Source of the DNA: Planctomicrobium sp.
GTDB taxonomy: Bacteria; Planctomycetota; Planctomycetia; Planctomycetales; Planctomycetaceae
NCBI GenBank assembly: GCA_018659505.1
Contig: JABJMI010000892.1
Coordinates: forward strand, 1 to 5,586
Reading direction: 5' to 3'
DNA: 5,586 nt
Made by a program: the position numbers and the translations under genes. Positions 1 through 5,483 of this stretch are shown piece after piece (position 1 is the stretch's first letter; each line of letters starts with the position of its first letter). The notes beneath the pieces were generated by a model. That model was not told the DNA's origin, ran no database searches, and was given only the letters and a program-made list of their open reading frames with translations.

Positions 1-553
1 AACCAATTCGTTGGTGAACTGCGGACATCGCTGGATCAGCCAGTTTTTCTTCGAGTTCAAACTGTCCACTCAGAATCAAGCGGACAAGTGCCTCTCCTTC
101 CGGAGCATAGTCGGACAAGGTCCGTAATTCCTCAAAGAGGCGACTGTTCAAGAGGTGTGCTTCGTCGACAATGATTAGTAGAAGGCGACCTTCTTTAGCA
201 ATGGCTCGGGCTGCTTCAAGGATTTTGAGACGCGCTTCCTGTTCGGATAATCCTTCATAATGGATGCCAAACTCATACAAAATGGCCTGCAACAAAGCAC
301 GTCTCGTACTGAATGCAGACGTGCTTAAGTAAACCGTTTGAAAGCGATTATCTGCTGATTCGGCCACTTGCTTACAGAGTAATGTCTTCCCCAAACCAGC
401 AAAGGAGGTGACTACCGCGATCCCACGCGATTGGACAAGGCAGATCAGCAAATCATCCAACACTTCTTGTGTCGGCTCTAAGGCGACAAAAGAATCTGTA
501 TTAGGAACTGCTGAAAACGGACGTTTCTTAAGACCAAAAAAGCCTTCGTACAC
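1..553 (-). CDS. ExeA/MshM-like AAA ATPase, 3' end cut off by the window edge
   Basis: The visible 184 residues match the N-terminal half of the ExeA/GspA-type AAA ATPases, which are linked to secretion or pilus assembly and are common as paralogues in planctomycetes. The family opening (MYEGFFGLKKRPFSAVPNT) begins at the start codon. A P-loop follows at residues 50-57 (SFAGLGKT), and the Walker B strand is at 124-133 (LLLIIVDEAH, with D130 and E131). An RLILSGQ strand around 158-164 fits a sensor-1 position, and HQRIG at 180-184 fits the conserved QRI segment. The first P-loop residue is Ser instead of the usual Gly. I chose the GTG start at 553 because it opens exactly at the family's MYE motif and has AAGAGG 7 nt upstream. 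The C-terminal part lies outside the window, so a transmembrane or peptidoglycan-binding tail cannot be judged. The family assignment is firm; the cellular role is inferred. Confidence 0.88.
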   Translation of the reverse strand, partial: MYEGFFGLKKRPFSAVPNTDSFVALEPTQEVLDDLLICLVQSRGIAVVTSFAGLGKTLLCKQVAESADNRFQTVYLSTSAFSTRRALLQAILYEFGIHYEGLSEQEARLKILEAARAIAKEGRLLLIIVDEAHLLNSRLFEELRTLSDYAPEGEALVRLILSGQFELEEKLADPAMSAVHQRIG

Positions 554-706
554 AAAGACACCTCTTCCATGAGTGTTCGCGTCTGATGGAAAGCAGACGA
601 CCCTGTCGTGTTACCCTGACTGGTAAATCGATCCACAGCGACCCGTGAGTTCAGCAAATTGAGAACGGCAGGTATAACCGGCTCAATTGGAACAGCGAAG
701 GTCTGG
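554..706. other. Intergenic region between glycosyltransferase and ATPase genes
   Basis: These 153 nt contain no gene I can support. Two short overlapping inverted repeats are present: CGTCTG/CAGACG at 580-599 with an 8-nt loop, and ACGAC/GTCGT at 597-609 with a 3-nt loop. Neither is followed by a T-run on the minus strand, so I do not call a terminator. Co-transcription of the ATPase with the upstream genes is possible but unproven. Confidence 0.5.
561..566 (-). promoter_or_regulatory. Ribosome binding site of the ExeA-like ATPase gene
   Basis: The coding strand reads AAGAGG, 7 nt before the GTG at 551-553. It decides the start: an ATG slightly upstream (568-570) lies in another frame and does not yield the conserved N-terminus. 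Confidence 0.6.
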
Positions 707-2065
707 TCAGGTAGTATGTAGCGATTTTGTTTTCTCCACGCATACTGATTCCTCGATACGTGTCCCTTTGAAGACCGCTCCGACGACGAGGGCAATCGCT
801 GGGACAATGGGAGCCCTCATGCGAACATTACTCCAGTACACAAGATGTACGAGGGTAAATGACAGAATCAACAGCAGGATCGGGGTCCAGTCTAGTAGGG
901 TCTGCTGTGCGGACCAATTCAACCAGTTGCGGTCCGCACAGCGGACCCTACAGACTCTGCATAAGCCAACTAGGAAAGAGACTCCGAGCAAGGAATACCA
1001 GACTCCGACGAGGTAATAGAGCGTTGCTGGGACATTCTGAACTGCTGGACCACTGGGGAAGATATTCCAGAAGCGAACGAATCGTAGCCAGCAGGATTTC
1101 AGAAAGAGGACGGGGTTCTCGCGGATGGTCTGTTTGGCAAGATCGCCCTGCCAGCGGTCTCGTTCTATTTCAGTTGTCAGCCCCAGAGCATCCATTTGCT
1201 GATTGATACCATTAGCCCAAACTGCCTGACCGGGACCTTTCGAGCCATCCCAAACAGTCCCGAATGGTTGCTCCACAACTTCAGCATAAAATGCTTCGTT
1301 ATTCCCCAATAGAATTGTGTAACCACCATGAGTTGTCATCAAGATTGGCGATTTCATTTCGATGAAATTTCGAATGAACCATGGACCAGCAATTAAGAAA
1401 GTTCCACCGAGAACGATGATCAATTGACGAGGGGTCGGGAACGCCAATCGGAGACGAGGGTACAACCAACTCAATAATGTCACGCCTCCGTAAAGTATTC
1501 CAAATGCCCAGAATGTCGGTCTTGTCAGAACACAAAATCCAAATACGATGCCTGTGAGTAGATGGCTTTGCCAACTCTCTTGTTGATGATCTCTGACCAA
1601 TCTCCAAAGAAGAGCTGCCGCAATCATCGAGCAGACGGTCTCGGTCATCGATAACGAAGAATATCGCAACAGTAATGGGTCACAGCCATATACTAAGAGG
1701 GCAAGACCTTTCTGAATTCGTGAGAATCCAAGGTTTTCCGCTGCCATCCAGATGAAAATCATGCTGCCAGCAGCTGCCAATAAGTTGAGTACCGCGCGTG
1801 CCCAGGCAAGGTCTGGGCTTGAAATGGGTGCAATCAGAATCGGATAGAGCGGAGGTCGAAACGCTGTTGGTTTCGTGCTGTCTGGGATCGAAAACCCTCG
1901 ACCGGCAGCGAGGTTGTTTGCGATGCCGATGTAAGAATCCGCGTCTTCGTTGAGTTCCTGAAAACGTAGAGCAACAACGCCAACACGCAAGCTCAGGCAG
2001 AAGAGAATCAAGCCAATGCAGATCAGAAGGTCAGACGAGAGTCTTTTCGCTAACAGGTTGAACAT
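707..2065 (-). CDS. GT39/ArnT-like polytopic membrane glycosyltransferase
   Basis: This 452-residue protein has about ten hydrophobic segments (roughly 13-33, 84-108, 117-133, 142-156, 165-182, 186-202, 214-231, 348-367, 393-412 and 418-433). It fits the PMT_2/GT39 superfamily, whose members use polyprenyl-phosphate sugars and glycosylate lipids or proteins on the outer face of the membrane. The acidic motif after the first helix is visible as NEDADSY (39-45), followed by the family-typical RPPLYP (70-75). A soluble region at about 232-345 is probably extracytoplasmic. The ATG at 2065 lies inside the end of the kinase gene (35-nt overlap, different frame), suggesting coupled expression. I see no strong ribosome binding site before it. 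Residues 372-391 are encoded by a 57-bp inverted repeat and look like an added loop between the last membrane helices. The family is well supported; the substrate cannot be told from sequence. Confidence 0.9.
   Translation of the reverse strand: MFNLLAKRLSSDLLICIGLILFCLSLRVGVVALRFQELNEDADSYIGIANNLAAGRGFSIPDSTKPTAFRPPLYPILIAPISSPDLAWARAVLNLLAAAGSMIFIWMAAENLGFSRIQKGLALLVYGCDPLLLRYSSLSMTETVCSMIAAALLWRLVRDHQQESWQSHLLTGIVFGFCVLTRPTFWAFGILYGGVTLLSWLYPRLRLAFPTPRQLIIVLGGTFLIAGPWFIRNFIEMKSPILMTTHGGYTILLGNNEAFYAEVVEQPFGTVWDGSKGPGQAVWANGINQQMDALGLTTEIERDRWQGDLAKQTIRENPVLFLKSCWLRFVRFWNIFPSGPAVQNVPATLYYLVGVWYSLLGVSFLVGLCRVCRVRCADRNWLNWSAQQTLLDWTPILLLILSFTLVHLVYWSNVRMRAPIVPAIALVVGAVFKGTRIEESVCVEKTKSLHTT
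895..951. repeat. 57-bp inverted repeat inserted in frame within the glycosyltransferase gene
   Basis: Arms 895-915 and 931-951 are 21 nt each and pair at 20 of 21 positions, around a 15-nt centre (916-930). Each arm is itself a hyphenated palindrome. On the right, GGTCCGC and GCGGACC flank ACA (931-947); on the left is the same structure with one mismatch (899-915). The whole unit is 57 nt, a multiple of three, and has no stop in the glycosyltransferase frame. It encodes residues 372-391, a Cys/Arg/Trp/Gln-containing segment between hydrophobic helices. From memory, GGTCCGCACAGCGGACC-type palindromes recur in planctomycete genomes, but I could not check this here. Confidence 0.85.
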
Positions 2066-2936
2066 CCGATTGAGAGTTGTTGCCTCGCTGTGAGTTTTCT
2101 TTCACTCCAAAACTTGGAGCAGCGACCTGTGGGAAGCGTAAAGTAAACTTCGTTCCACGTCCAACAGCACTCGCGACTCGAATGCGTCCGCCATGTGCTT
2201 CCATCACTTCTTTGCACATTGAAAGACCTAGCCCGGTCCCACCTTGTCCATTCTTGTCAGCTTCTTTGGTAGTGAAAAAGCTTTCGAAAATGTGCGGAAG
2301 AACATCACTCGGAATTCCGGTCCCGCGATCTTCAACGGCAATTTCAGCCATGCCATCGTCTGGGCATTCCGAGACCGTAATCTTCATGCTTTGCCCGGGT
2401 TGCATTGCTTGTCGAGCATTGACGATCAAGTTCAAAAGGACTTGTTGAATCTGACCCGCATTCACAGAAGCGTACGGCTCTGAAGTGATGGAAAGATCCA
2501 ACTGAATCCGGTGAACCTTCAGATCCTTCTCAACCAAGATCAGTAAGTCGTTCAACAATTTGACCAAGCTATGAGAATCGCGTCGATCACTATTCGATCG
2601 AGCATAAGAAAGCATGCCAGTTGTAATCTTCGCTGCCCGTTGCCCCGCGTTGAGAATTTTATCGAAGGCTTTGGTCCGTGCTTCAGGATCTTTCTGCCGT
2701 AACCCCAGTTTGGCGTAGTTGATAACTGTTGTCAGGATGTTATTGAACTCGTGAGCGATTGACGCACTGAGTTCTCCCAGAGAACCGAGTTTTTGTGCTG
2801 CAAGTAGCTGTTGTTGTAATTCGTCCAGCCGTTTTTGCAGACGCTCCAATTCAATTTGTGAAGACTCCTGTTGCGACAACGTGTCACCCTGCTGGTTGAA
2901 GATTGAAACGAAAGGGGATAACCGGTCAATCGTCAC
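2031..2936 (-). CDS. Soluble sensor histidine kinase (HisKA plus HATPase_c)
   Basis: This 301-residue kinase has no membrane segment and no recognisable PAS or GAF domain. A Gln/Leu-rich coiled coil (about 23-50) leads into the dimerisation helix with the H-box SIAHEFNNIL, so H62 is the expected phosphoacceptor. The ATP-binding domain is complete: N-box QVLLNLIVNARQAM (165-178), G1 DRGTGIP (203-209), F-box FESFFTTKE (217-225) and G2 GQGGTGLGLSM (230-240). The C-terminal 30 residues are polar and probably disordered. Without a sensor domain, it probably reads a cytoplasmic signal or is controlled by a partner protein through the coiled coil. No response regulator lies in the window. The GTG at 2936 is the first usable start after an in-frame TGA (2952-2954) but lacks a clear ribosome binding site; a TTG at residue 20, preceded by AGGGTG, is an alternative. 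The gene end overlaps the glycosyltransferase start. Confidence 0.93.
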   Translation of the reverse strand: MTIDRLSPFVSIFNQQGDTLSQQESSQIELERLQKRLDELQQQLLAAQKLGSLGELSASIAHEFNNILTTVINYAKLGLRQKDPEARTKAFDKILNAGQRAAKITTGMLSYARSNSDRRDSHSLVKLLNDLLILVEKDLKVHRIQLDLSITSEPYASVNAGQIQQVLLNLIVNARQAMQPGQSMKITVSECPDDGMAEIAVEDRGTGIPSDVLPHIFESFFTTKEADKNGQGGTGLGLSMCKEVMEAHGGRIRVASAVGRGTKFTLRFPQVAAPSFGVKENSQRGNNSQSDVQPVSEKTLV

Positions 2937-3078
2937 GTTGTTAATAAGACTTCATATTCATTCTATTGAACTGTTCATCTCCTTGCAGATTGAGACCATG
3001 AACCAAGACTGGCAAGATAGAGAAGATCACTCGAAGAGATTTAATGACATCAAAACCTCACGCTTTCGCCTGTCTTAA
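2937..3078. other. Intergenic region upstream of the kinase gene
   Basis: These 142 nt hold no supported gene. On the minus strand an AAGGAG (2979-2984) touches an ATG (2976-2978) that is in phase with the kinase. However, two TGA codons (2958-2960 and 2952-2954) interrupt that reading before the kinase GTG. No convincing terminator hairpin or strong promoter is visible. Confidence 0.45.
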
Positions 3079-3576
3079 CTAATCGACATATCCGGTGATT
3101 TCCTGGACAGACTCCCTCTTCACACCTTTCTCCAATAATGCAGCATGTAAATCGGCGAGGGCTCCTTCCTGAGCGTTACGCTCAAAGAGAATTCGCAATT
3201 TCACACCTTGATCGCCACCGGTCGCTTCGCTGACTTGTCGAACAACTTCGCTCAGGGAGACATCGACACCTGACTGAGGGTCCGCTTCAGACGTCATGCG
3301 AAAGTAGTTTTCGTGAATGACGACAGTAATGACTTCGTCTGGTTGTTCAGGCGGGTCTGTAACACTGCCTGAAGTTGTTGAGTTCAAATTCCCACCGGCA
3401 GTGACGTTACTCAAGCCAGCATCTTCATCGTTGTTTGAAGATGTCGCTGGCTGATCGCCATCGTTCGAGTTTTCATTCTCTCCGGTTCCGAGACCGCCAA
3501 AGTTCCAGAACTGGCTGAGTAGAAAACCGAGACCAAAGATGACGACTGCGAAGCCGCCGGTATATCGCTTCTTCAT
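3079..3576 (-). CDS. Membrane-anchored protein with an ExbD/TolR-like periplasmic domain
   Basis: This 165-residue protein has a short basic N-terminus (MKKRY), one hydrophobic helix (about 8-26), and a low-complexity linker rich in Asn, Ser, Thr, Gly and acidic residues (about 30-80). It ends in a compact domain at 81-162. The domain pattern is a strand (EVITVVIHENYF), a variable loop, a helix (SLSEVVRQVSEA), a second strand (GVKLRILFERNA), a helix (GALADLHAALLEKGV) and a final short strand. That order resembles the periplasmic domain of ExbD/TolR, which usually follows a helix carrying an essential Asp; this helix has none. I chose the ATG at 3576 because GGAG lies 6 nt upstream; a TTG at 3588 would overlap that site. 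It lies downstream of a TolQ/TolR-like pair and may work with it. The fold is inferred from pattern only, so this could also be an unrelated anchored protein. Confidence 0.65.
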   Translation of the reverse strand: MKKRYTGGFAVVIFGLGFLLSQFWNFGGLGTGENENSNDGDQPATSSNNDEDAGLSNVTAGGNLNSTTSGSVTDPPEQPDEVITVVIHENYFRMTSEADPQSGVDVSLSEVVRQVSEATGGDQGVKLRILFERNAQEGALADLHAALLEKGVKRESVQEITGYVD

Positions 3577-3582
3577 TGTAAA

Positions 3583-3586
3583 CTCC
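3583..3586 (-). promoter_or_regulatory. Ribosome binding site of the ExbD-domain protein
   Basis: The coding strand reads TTGGAG, with GGAG ending 6 nt before the ATG at 3574-3576. It favours that ATG over the in-frame TTG at 3586-3588, which overlaps the site itself. Confidence 0.6.
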
Positions 3587-3596
3587 AATGAACGGT

Positions 3597-3624
3597 CTTA
3601 TCGAATGAGTAATGAGGTGATCAA
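3597..3624 (-). promoter_or_regulatory. Possible sigma-70-type promoter for the ExbD-domain protein
   Basis: On the minus strand, TTGATC (3619-3624) and GATAAG (3597-3602) are separated by 16 nt and lie just upstream of the gene start. Both hexamers match the consensus only in part (TTGACA and TATAAT). The predicted leader would be about 14 nt, long enough for the ribosome binding site. This rests on pattern matching alone. Confidence 0.28.
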
Positions 3625-3649
3625 ATATTTAGTGACTGAAATGATACTT

Positions 3650-3681
3650 AACACAGAGGCACGGAGGTAACAGAGAAATGG
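3650..3681 (+). repeat. ACAGAG-type repeat, left copy
   Basis: The + strand starts AACACAGAGGCACGGAGG and ends AGAGAAATGG. It is an imperfect inverted match to 3769-3807 and could form a long stem with it around an 87-nt loop. ACACAGAG-rich intergenic repeats of this style occur in several bacterial phyla; that statement is from memory. Confidence 0.7.
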
Positions 3682-3768
3682 TAAGAAGGTCTGTTCAATA
3701 TTGTACGGTCTCTTGTATAAACTGATTCAAAAAGAATGTGATCAAAATGGGCAAGTCACATGAGCTTT

Positions 3769-3807
3769 CCATTCTCTGTGTCCTCTGTAGCTCTGTAGCT
3801 CTGTGTT
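3769..3807 (-). repeat. ACAGAG-type repeat, right copy, inverted
   Basis: On the minus strand this begins AACACAGAG and ends GACACAGAGAATGG, matching the ends of the left copy. It is longer because the 8-nt unit CTCTGTAG is present twice in tandem (3783-3790 and 3791-3798), followed by a partial third unit, as expected from slippage within the repeat. Confidence 0.7.
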
Positions 3808-3908
3808 TCTAATTTTGCTTAAGATTTTATGTGACATCTTCAGCATAAATTGCAGTCGAGTCAATTTTACAAGTTGAGCGACCTTCAGCATACACTGATT
3901 TGCTATCA

Positions 3909-4658
3909 CTATTCAATTCGAAAACCGAGTTCAGCGTAATCATAGCGAGTTCTGCCCGCGCTTTCGAAATTCAACCGCAGCATTATCTGCGGCAACGCTT
4001 CGCGCACACCTTGCACTGCCCAGCGCTGCGAAGCACGCTCGTAAGAGAGGAGTGCGATCACCAAGCTTTTAGGTTCCGGTAAGGTATGCGCCAATTCAAT
4101 AAACTGATCGATAAATTCCTCTTGTACAAAATCCTCACTGATATCAAGCGGGATTTGCAGCTTTAATGTCTTATCACTGCTGGAGAGAGTTAAGAAATTA
4201 TCGGGCGTAATGTGCGCATCCCAGATATCGCAGCGTTTACGGATCTCTTCATACGTTAATATGTGTGAAACGACTCGACCCGATTGTTCGACTGCAATTT
4301 GGCGAAAGCGTTCTTTGAGTCGCTCAACATCTGCTGCTGTTCTAACTCCCGGAGGTCGGTGGCTGTTGAGAATGTTCTCGATTTCTTTTTCGGGAATCTT
4401 AAAGAGTTCAGCAATTGTGTCAGCGAGAATCCGTTGTTGTTCGAGATTTGCGTCGAGTTCTTTCTGCACGAGTTGCAACTTGTCTTCTGCTTCAGAAAGA
4501 GCATCGACAGCGACATCACGCTCCACGATTGCACTCGTCGCGTTGTCTTCAATCGTTTCCTGAGTTTCCTGCACTTCCAGGTACTGCGCAAAAATCACGA
4601 TCAACAATAGGTCGAGTAGTGGAGTCAGTTGCAAATTCATCTTCCGAGAGAGAATCAT
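3909..4658 (-). CDS. TolR/ExbD-like channel partner with a coiled-coil insert
   Basis: The 249-residue protein begins with a short N-terminus and one membrane helix (about 11-27) containing NLQLTPLLDLLLIVIF. This matches the ExbD/TolR signature, in which the aspartate (here D16) carries the proton pathway beside the TolQ/ExbB channel. A charged, Glu/Gln-rich region predicted to be coiled coil follows (about 28-85), then a linker with RPPGVRTAADVERL (101-114). The C-terminal domain (about 128-249) shows strand and helix alternation with SLVIALLSYE and RWAVQGVREALPQIM. That part could be a divergent ExbD-like periplasmic domain. At 249 residues it is well above the usual 130-150 for ExbD/TolR. 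Its ATG overlaps the stop of the TolQ-like gene by 4 nt (ATGA), with AGGAG 8 nt upstream. The N-terminal match is good; the C-terminal domain is unassigned. Confidence 0.75.
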   Translation of the reverse strand: MILSRKMNLQLTPLLDLLLIVIFAQYLEVQETQETIEDNATSAIVERDVAVDALSEAEDKLQLVQKELDANLEQQRILADTIAELFKIPEKEIENILNSHRPPGVRTAADVERLKERFRQIAVEQSGRVVSHILTYEEIRKRCDIWDAHITPDNFLTLSSSDKTLKLQIPLDISEDFVQEEFIDQFIELAHTLPEPKSLVIALLSYERASQRWAVQGVREALPQIMLRLNFESAGRTRYDYAELGFRIE

Positions 4659-5329
4659 GCTTGAGTCTCCTCAGCAGTGGCTGCTCCTTCAGATTGCACA
4701 AACGCCAATTCGCGTTTGACGCGAGAGACTGTTTCCCGCACATGACTTCGATTCTCCGAGAGCCGATTGAAAGCTGGCTCTAGACAGCTGTTAATAAACA
4801 TCAAGATCATGGCAGCGACCAAACCGGCAGCCGTCGACCAGATGGCATCTCCGAATCGACCAAGAATCATTCCCACGGTCGCTACCGTTTCTTCAGTGCC
4901 GGTGCCTTGTAAAGAAGCTCCAATTGCGAGAATCGTTCCCAACACGCCCGCGAGTGGGTACGCCTCAATCATGGTCCGTCCCATGTTGTAGCTGGTTTCG
5001 AAAAACATCGAATTCAGATAACGACGTTTCTCGTCGAGAACACGCATTCTATTGAGCAATGCCTGCCGGTCCGCTTCCCGTCCTTCTTCGTCAAGTACGT
5101 CGTTGACGTCGGATAAAAACGCATCAATTTGATCAGAGAGATGTGCTGTCGAATCGAGCAGCGACTGACTCTTGAGTCCCCGCGTGAAATCGAACAGCGC
5201 GGACGCAATTTTCTTGAGATCCCTTCGTGACCAAATCCACAGCACGAAGAACAAGAACAGATGCACCCCGCAGACCATGACAATGATCAAGGTTGAGAGT
5301 GTCGAGAGATATTGCAGAATTTCATTCAT
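4655..5329 (-). CDS. TolQ/ExbB/MotA-family proton channel subunit
   Basis: This 224-residue inner-membrane protein has the three-helix layout of TolQ/ExbB. TM1 is at about 10-34, followed by a long cytoplasmic helical region (about 35-115). TM2 is at about 120-141 (PLAGVLGTILAIGASL) and TM3 at about 157-180 (DAIWSTAAGLVAAMILMF). The two motifs match the family's LGLLGTVxG and TTAAGLxVAIPA segments. T132 and T166 fall where the channel-lining threonines of E. coli ExbB and TolQ lie. Such subunits form a pentameric collar that uses the proton gradient to drive a TolR/ExbD dimer, which here would be the next gene. The ATG at 5329 lacks an evident ribosome binding site. The partner energised in the outer membrane or periplasm is not in the window, so a TonB-like, Tol-Pal-like or other job cannot be decided. 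No flagellar or gliding gene is seen nearby. Confidence 0.9.
   Translation of the reverse strand: MNEILQYLSTLSTLIIVMVCGVHLFLFFVLWIWSRRDLKKIASALFDFTRGLKSQSLLDSTAHLSDQIDAFLSDVNDVLDEEGREADRQALLNRMRVLDEKRRYLNSMFFETSYNMGRTMIEAYPLAGVLGTILAIGASLQGTGTEETVATVGMILGRFGDAIWSTAAGLVAAMILMFINSCLEPAFNRLSENRSHVRETVSRVKRELAFVQSEGAATAEETQA
4667..4671 (-). promoter_or_regulatory. Ribosome binding site of the TolR/ExbD-like gene
   Basis: AGGAG lies 8 nt before the ATG at 4656-4658, inside the last codons of the TolQ-like gene. It favours this start over a second ATG at residue 7. With the ATGA overlap, it indicates translational coupling of the two channel subunits. Confidence 0.65.
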
Positions 5330-5422
5330 ACGAAAAACGGGGAGTTGAGAAACTTGTTGATGATACTATGTGAGACGAACTCTTTGCAGTTGAGGTTAGT
5401 TTTGAGAAGTGAATTGTTCAGA

Positions 5423-5451
5423 ATTTTAAGAAAGGAATTTCGAATATGCAA
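5423..5451 (-). promoter_or_regulatory. Possible promoter of the TolQ/TolR-like operon
   Basis: On the minus strand, TTGCAT (5446-5451) and TAAAAT (5423-5428) are spaced by 17 nt. The -10 matches consensus at five of six positions; the -35 keeps only TTG. A transcript would have a leader of about 85 nt before the ATG at 5329. This rests on pattern matching only. Confidence 0.27.
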
Positions 5452-5464
5452 AAGAGCGTTTAGC

Positions 5465-5483
5465 TGCACACTTAAAGTGTGCA
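5465..5483. repeat. Perfect 19-nt palindrome (9+1+9)
   Basis: TGCACACTT (5465-5473) and AAGTGTGCA (5475-5483) are exact reverse complements around a single A. The element lies 14 nt upstream of the possible -35 of the channel operon. It could be an operator for a dimeric regulator or a copy of a dispersed palindromic repeat. The near-zero loop fits a protein-binding site better than an RNA hairpin. Confidence 0.6.

Larger units (their letters stand above)
3589..3908. other. 320-nt AT-rich intergenic region with inverted ACAGAG repeats
   Basis: No reading frame here looks like a gene on either strand. The region holds the inverted ACAGAG-type repeat pair (3650-3681 and 3769-3807), a possible promoter near its left end, and a 10-nt direct repeat CTTCAGCATA (3838-3847 and 3883-3892) just past the end of the TolR-like gene. 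It separates the TolQ/TolR-like pair from the ExbD-domain gene and may mark a transcript boundary or a processing site. Confidence 0.55.

Noticed and set aside
580..609. Overlapping small hairpins as a terminator or attenuator before the ATPase gene
   Set aside because: Stems are only 5-6 bp and there is no T-run on the transcribed side.
478..807. Minus-strand open frame of 109 codons across the end of the glycosyltransferase gene and the ATPase start
   Set aside because: It overlaps two well-supported genes in another frame, shows no family motif or membrane pattern, and the ATPase start with its ribosome binding site sits inside it.
687..1206. Plus-strand open frames opposite the glycosyltransferase gene
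   Set aside because: They are antisense to a clear GT39-family gene and have no recognisable domain or ribosome binding site.
3736..3761. TGTGA/TCACA half-sites resembling a CRP/FNR-type operator
   Set aside because: The half-sites are separated by 14 nt instead of the usual 6, and they lie inside the spacer of the repeat pair.
3838..3892. Direct repeat CTTCAGCATA as a target-site duplication
   Set aside because: The copies are only 45 nt apart and the sequence between them shows no inverted ends or element structure.
4210..4783. Several overlapping plus-strand and alternate-frame open frames opposite the channel genes
   Set aside because: Cys/Ser/Arg-rich translations with no domain are typical of shadows of the real minus-strand genes.
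3909..5329. ZorA/ZorB-type (Zorya) defence channel
   Set aside because: The TolQ-like protein is short, without the long cytoplasmic tail of ZorA. The partner lacks a visible OmpA-type motif, and no helicase or nuclease gene is present.
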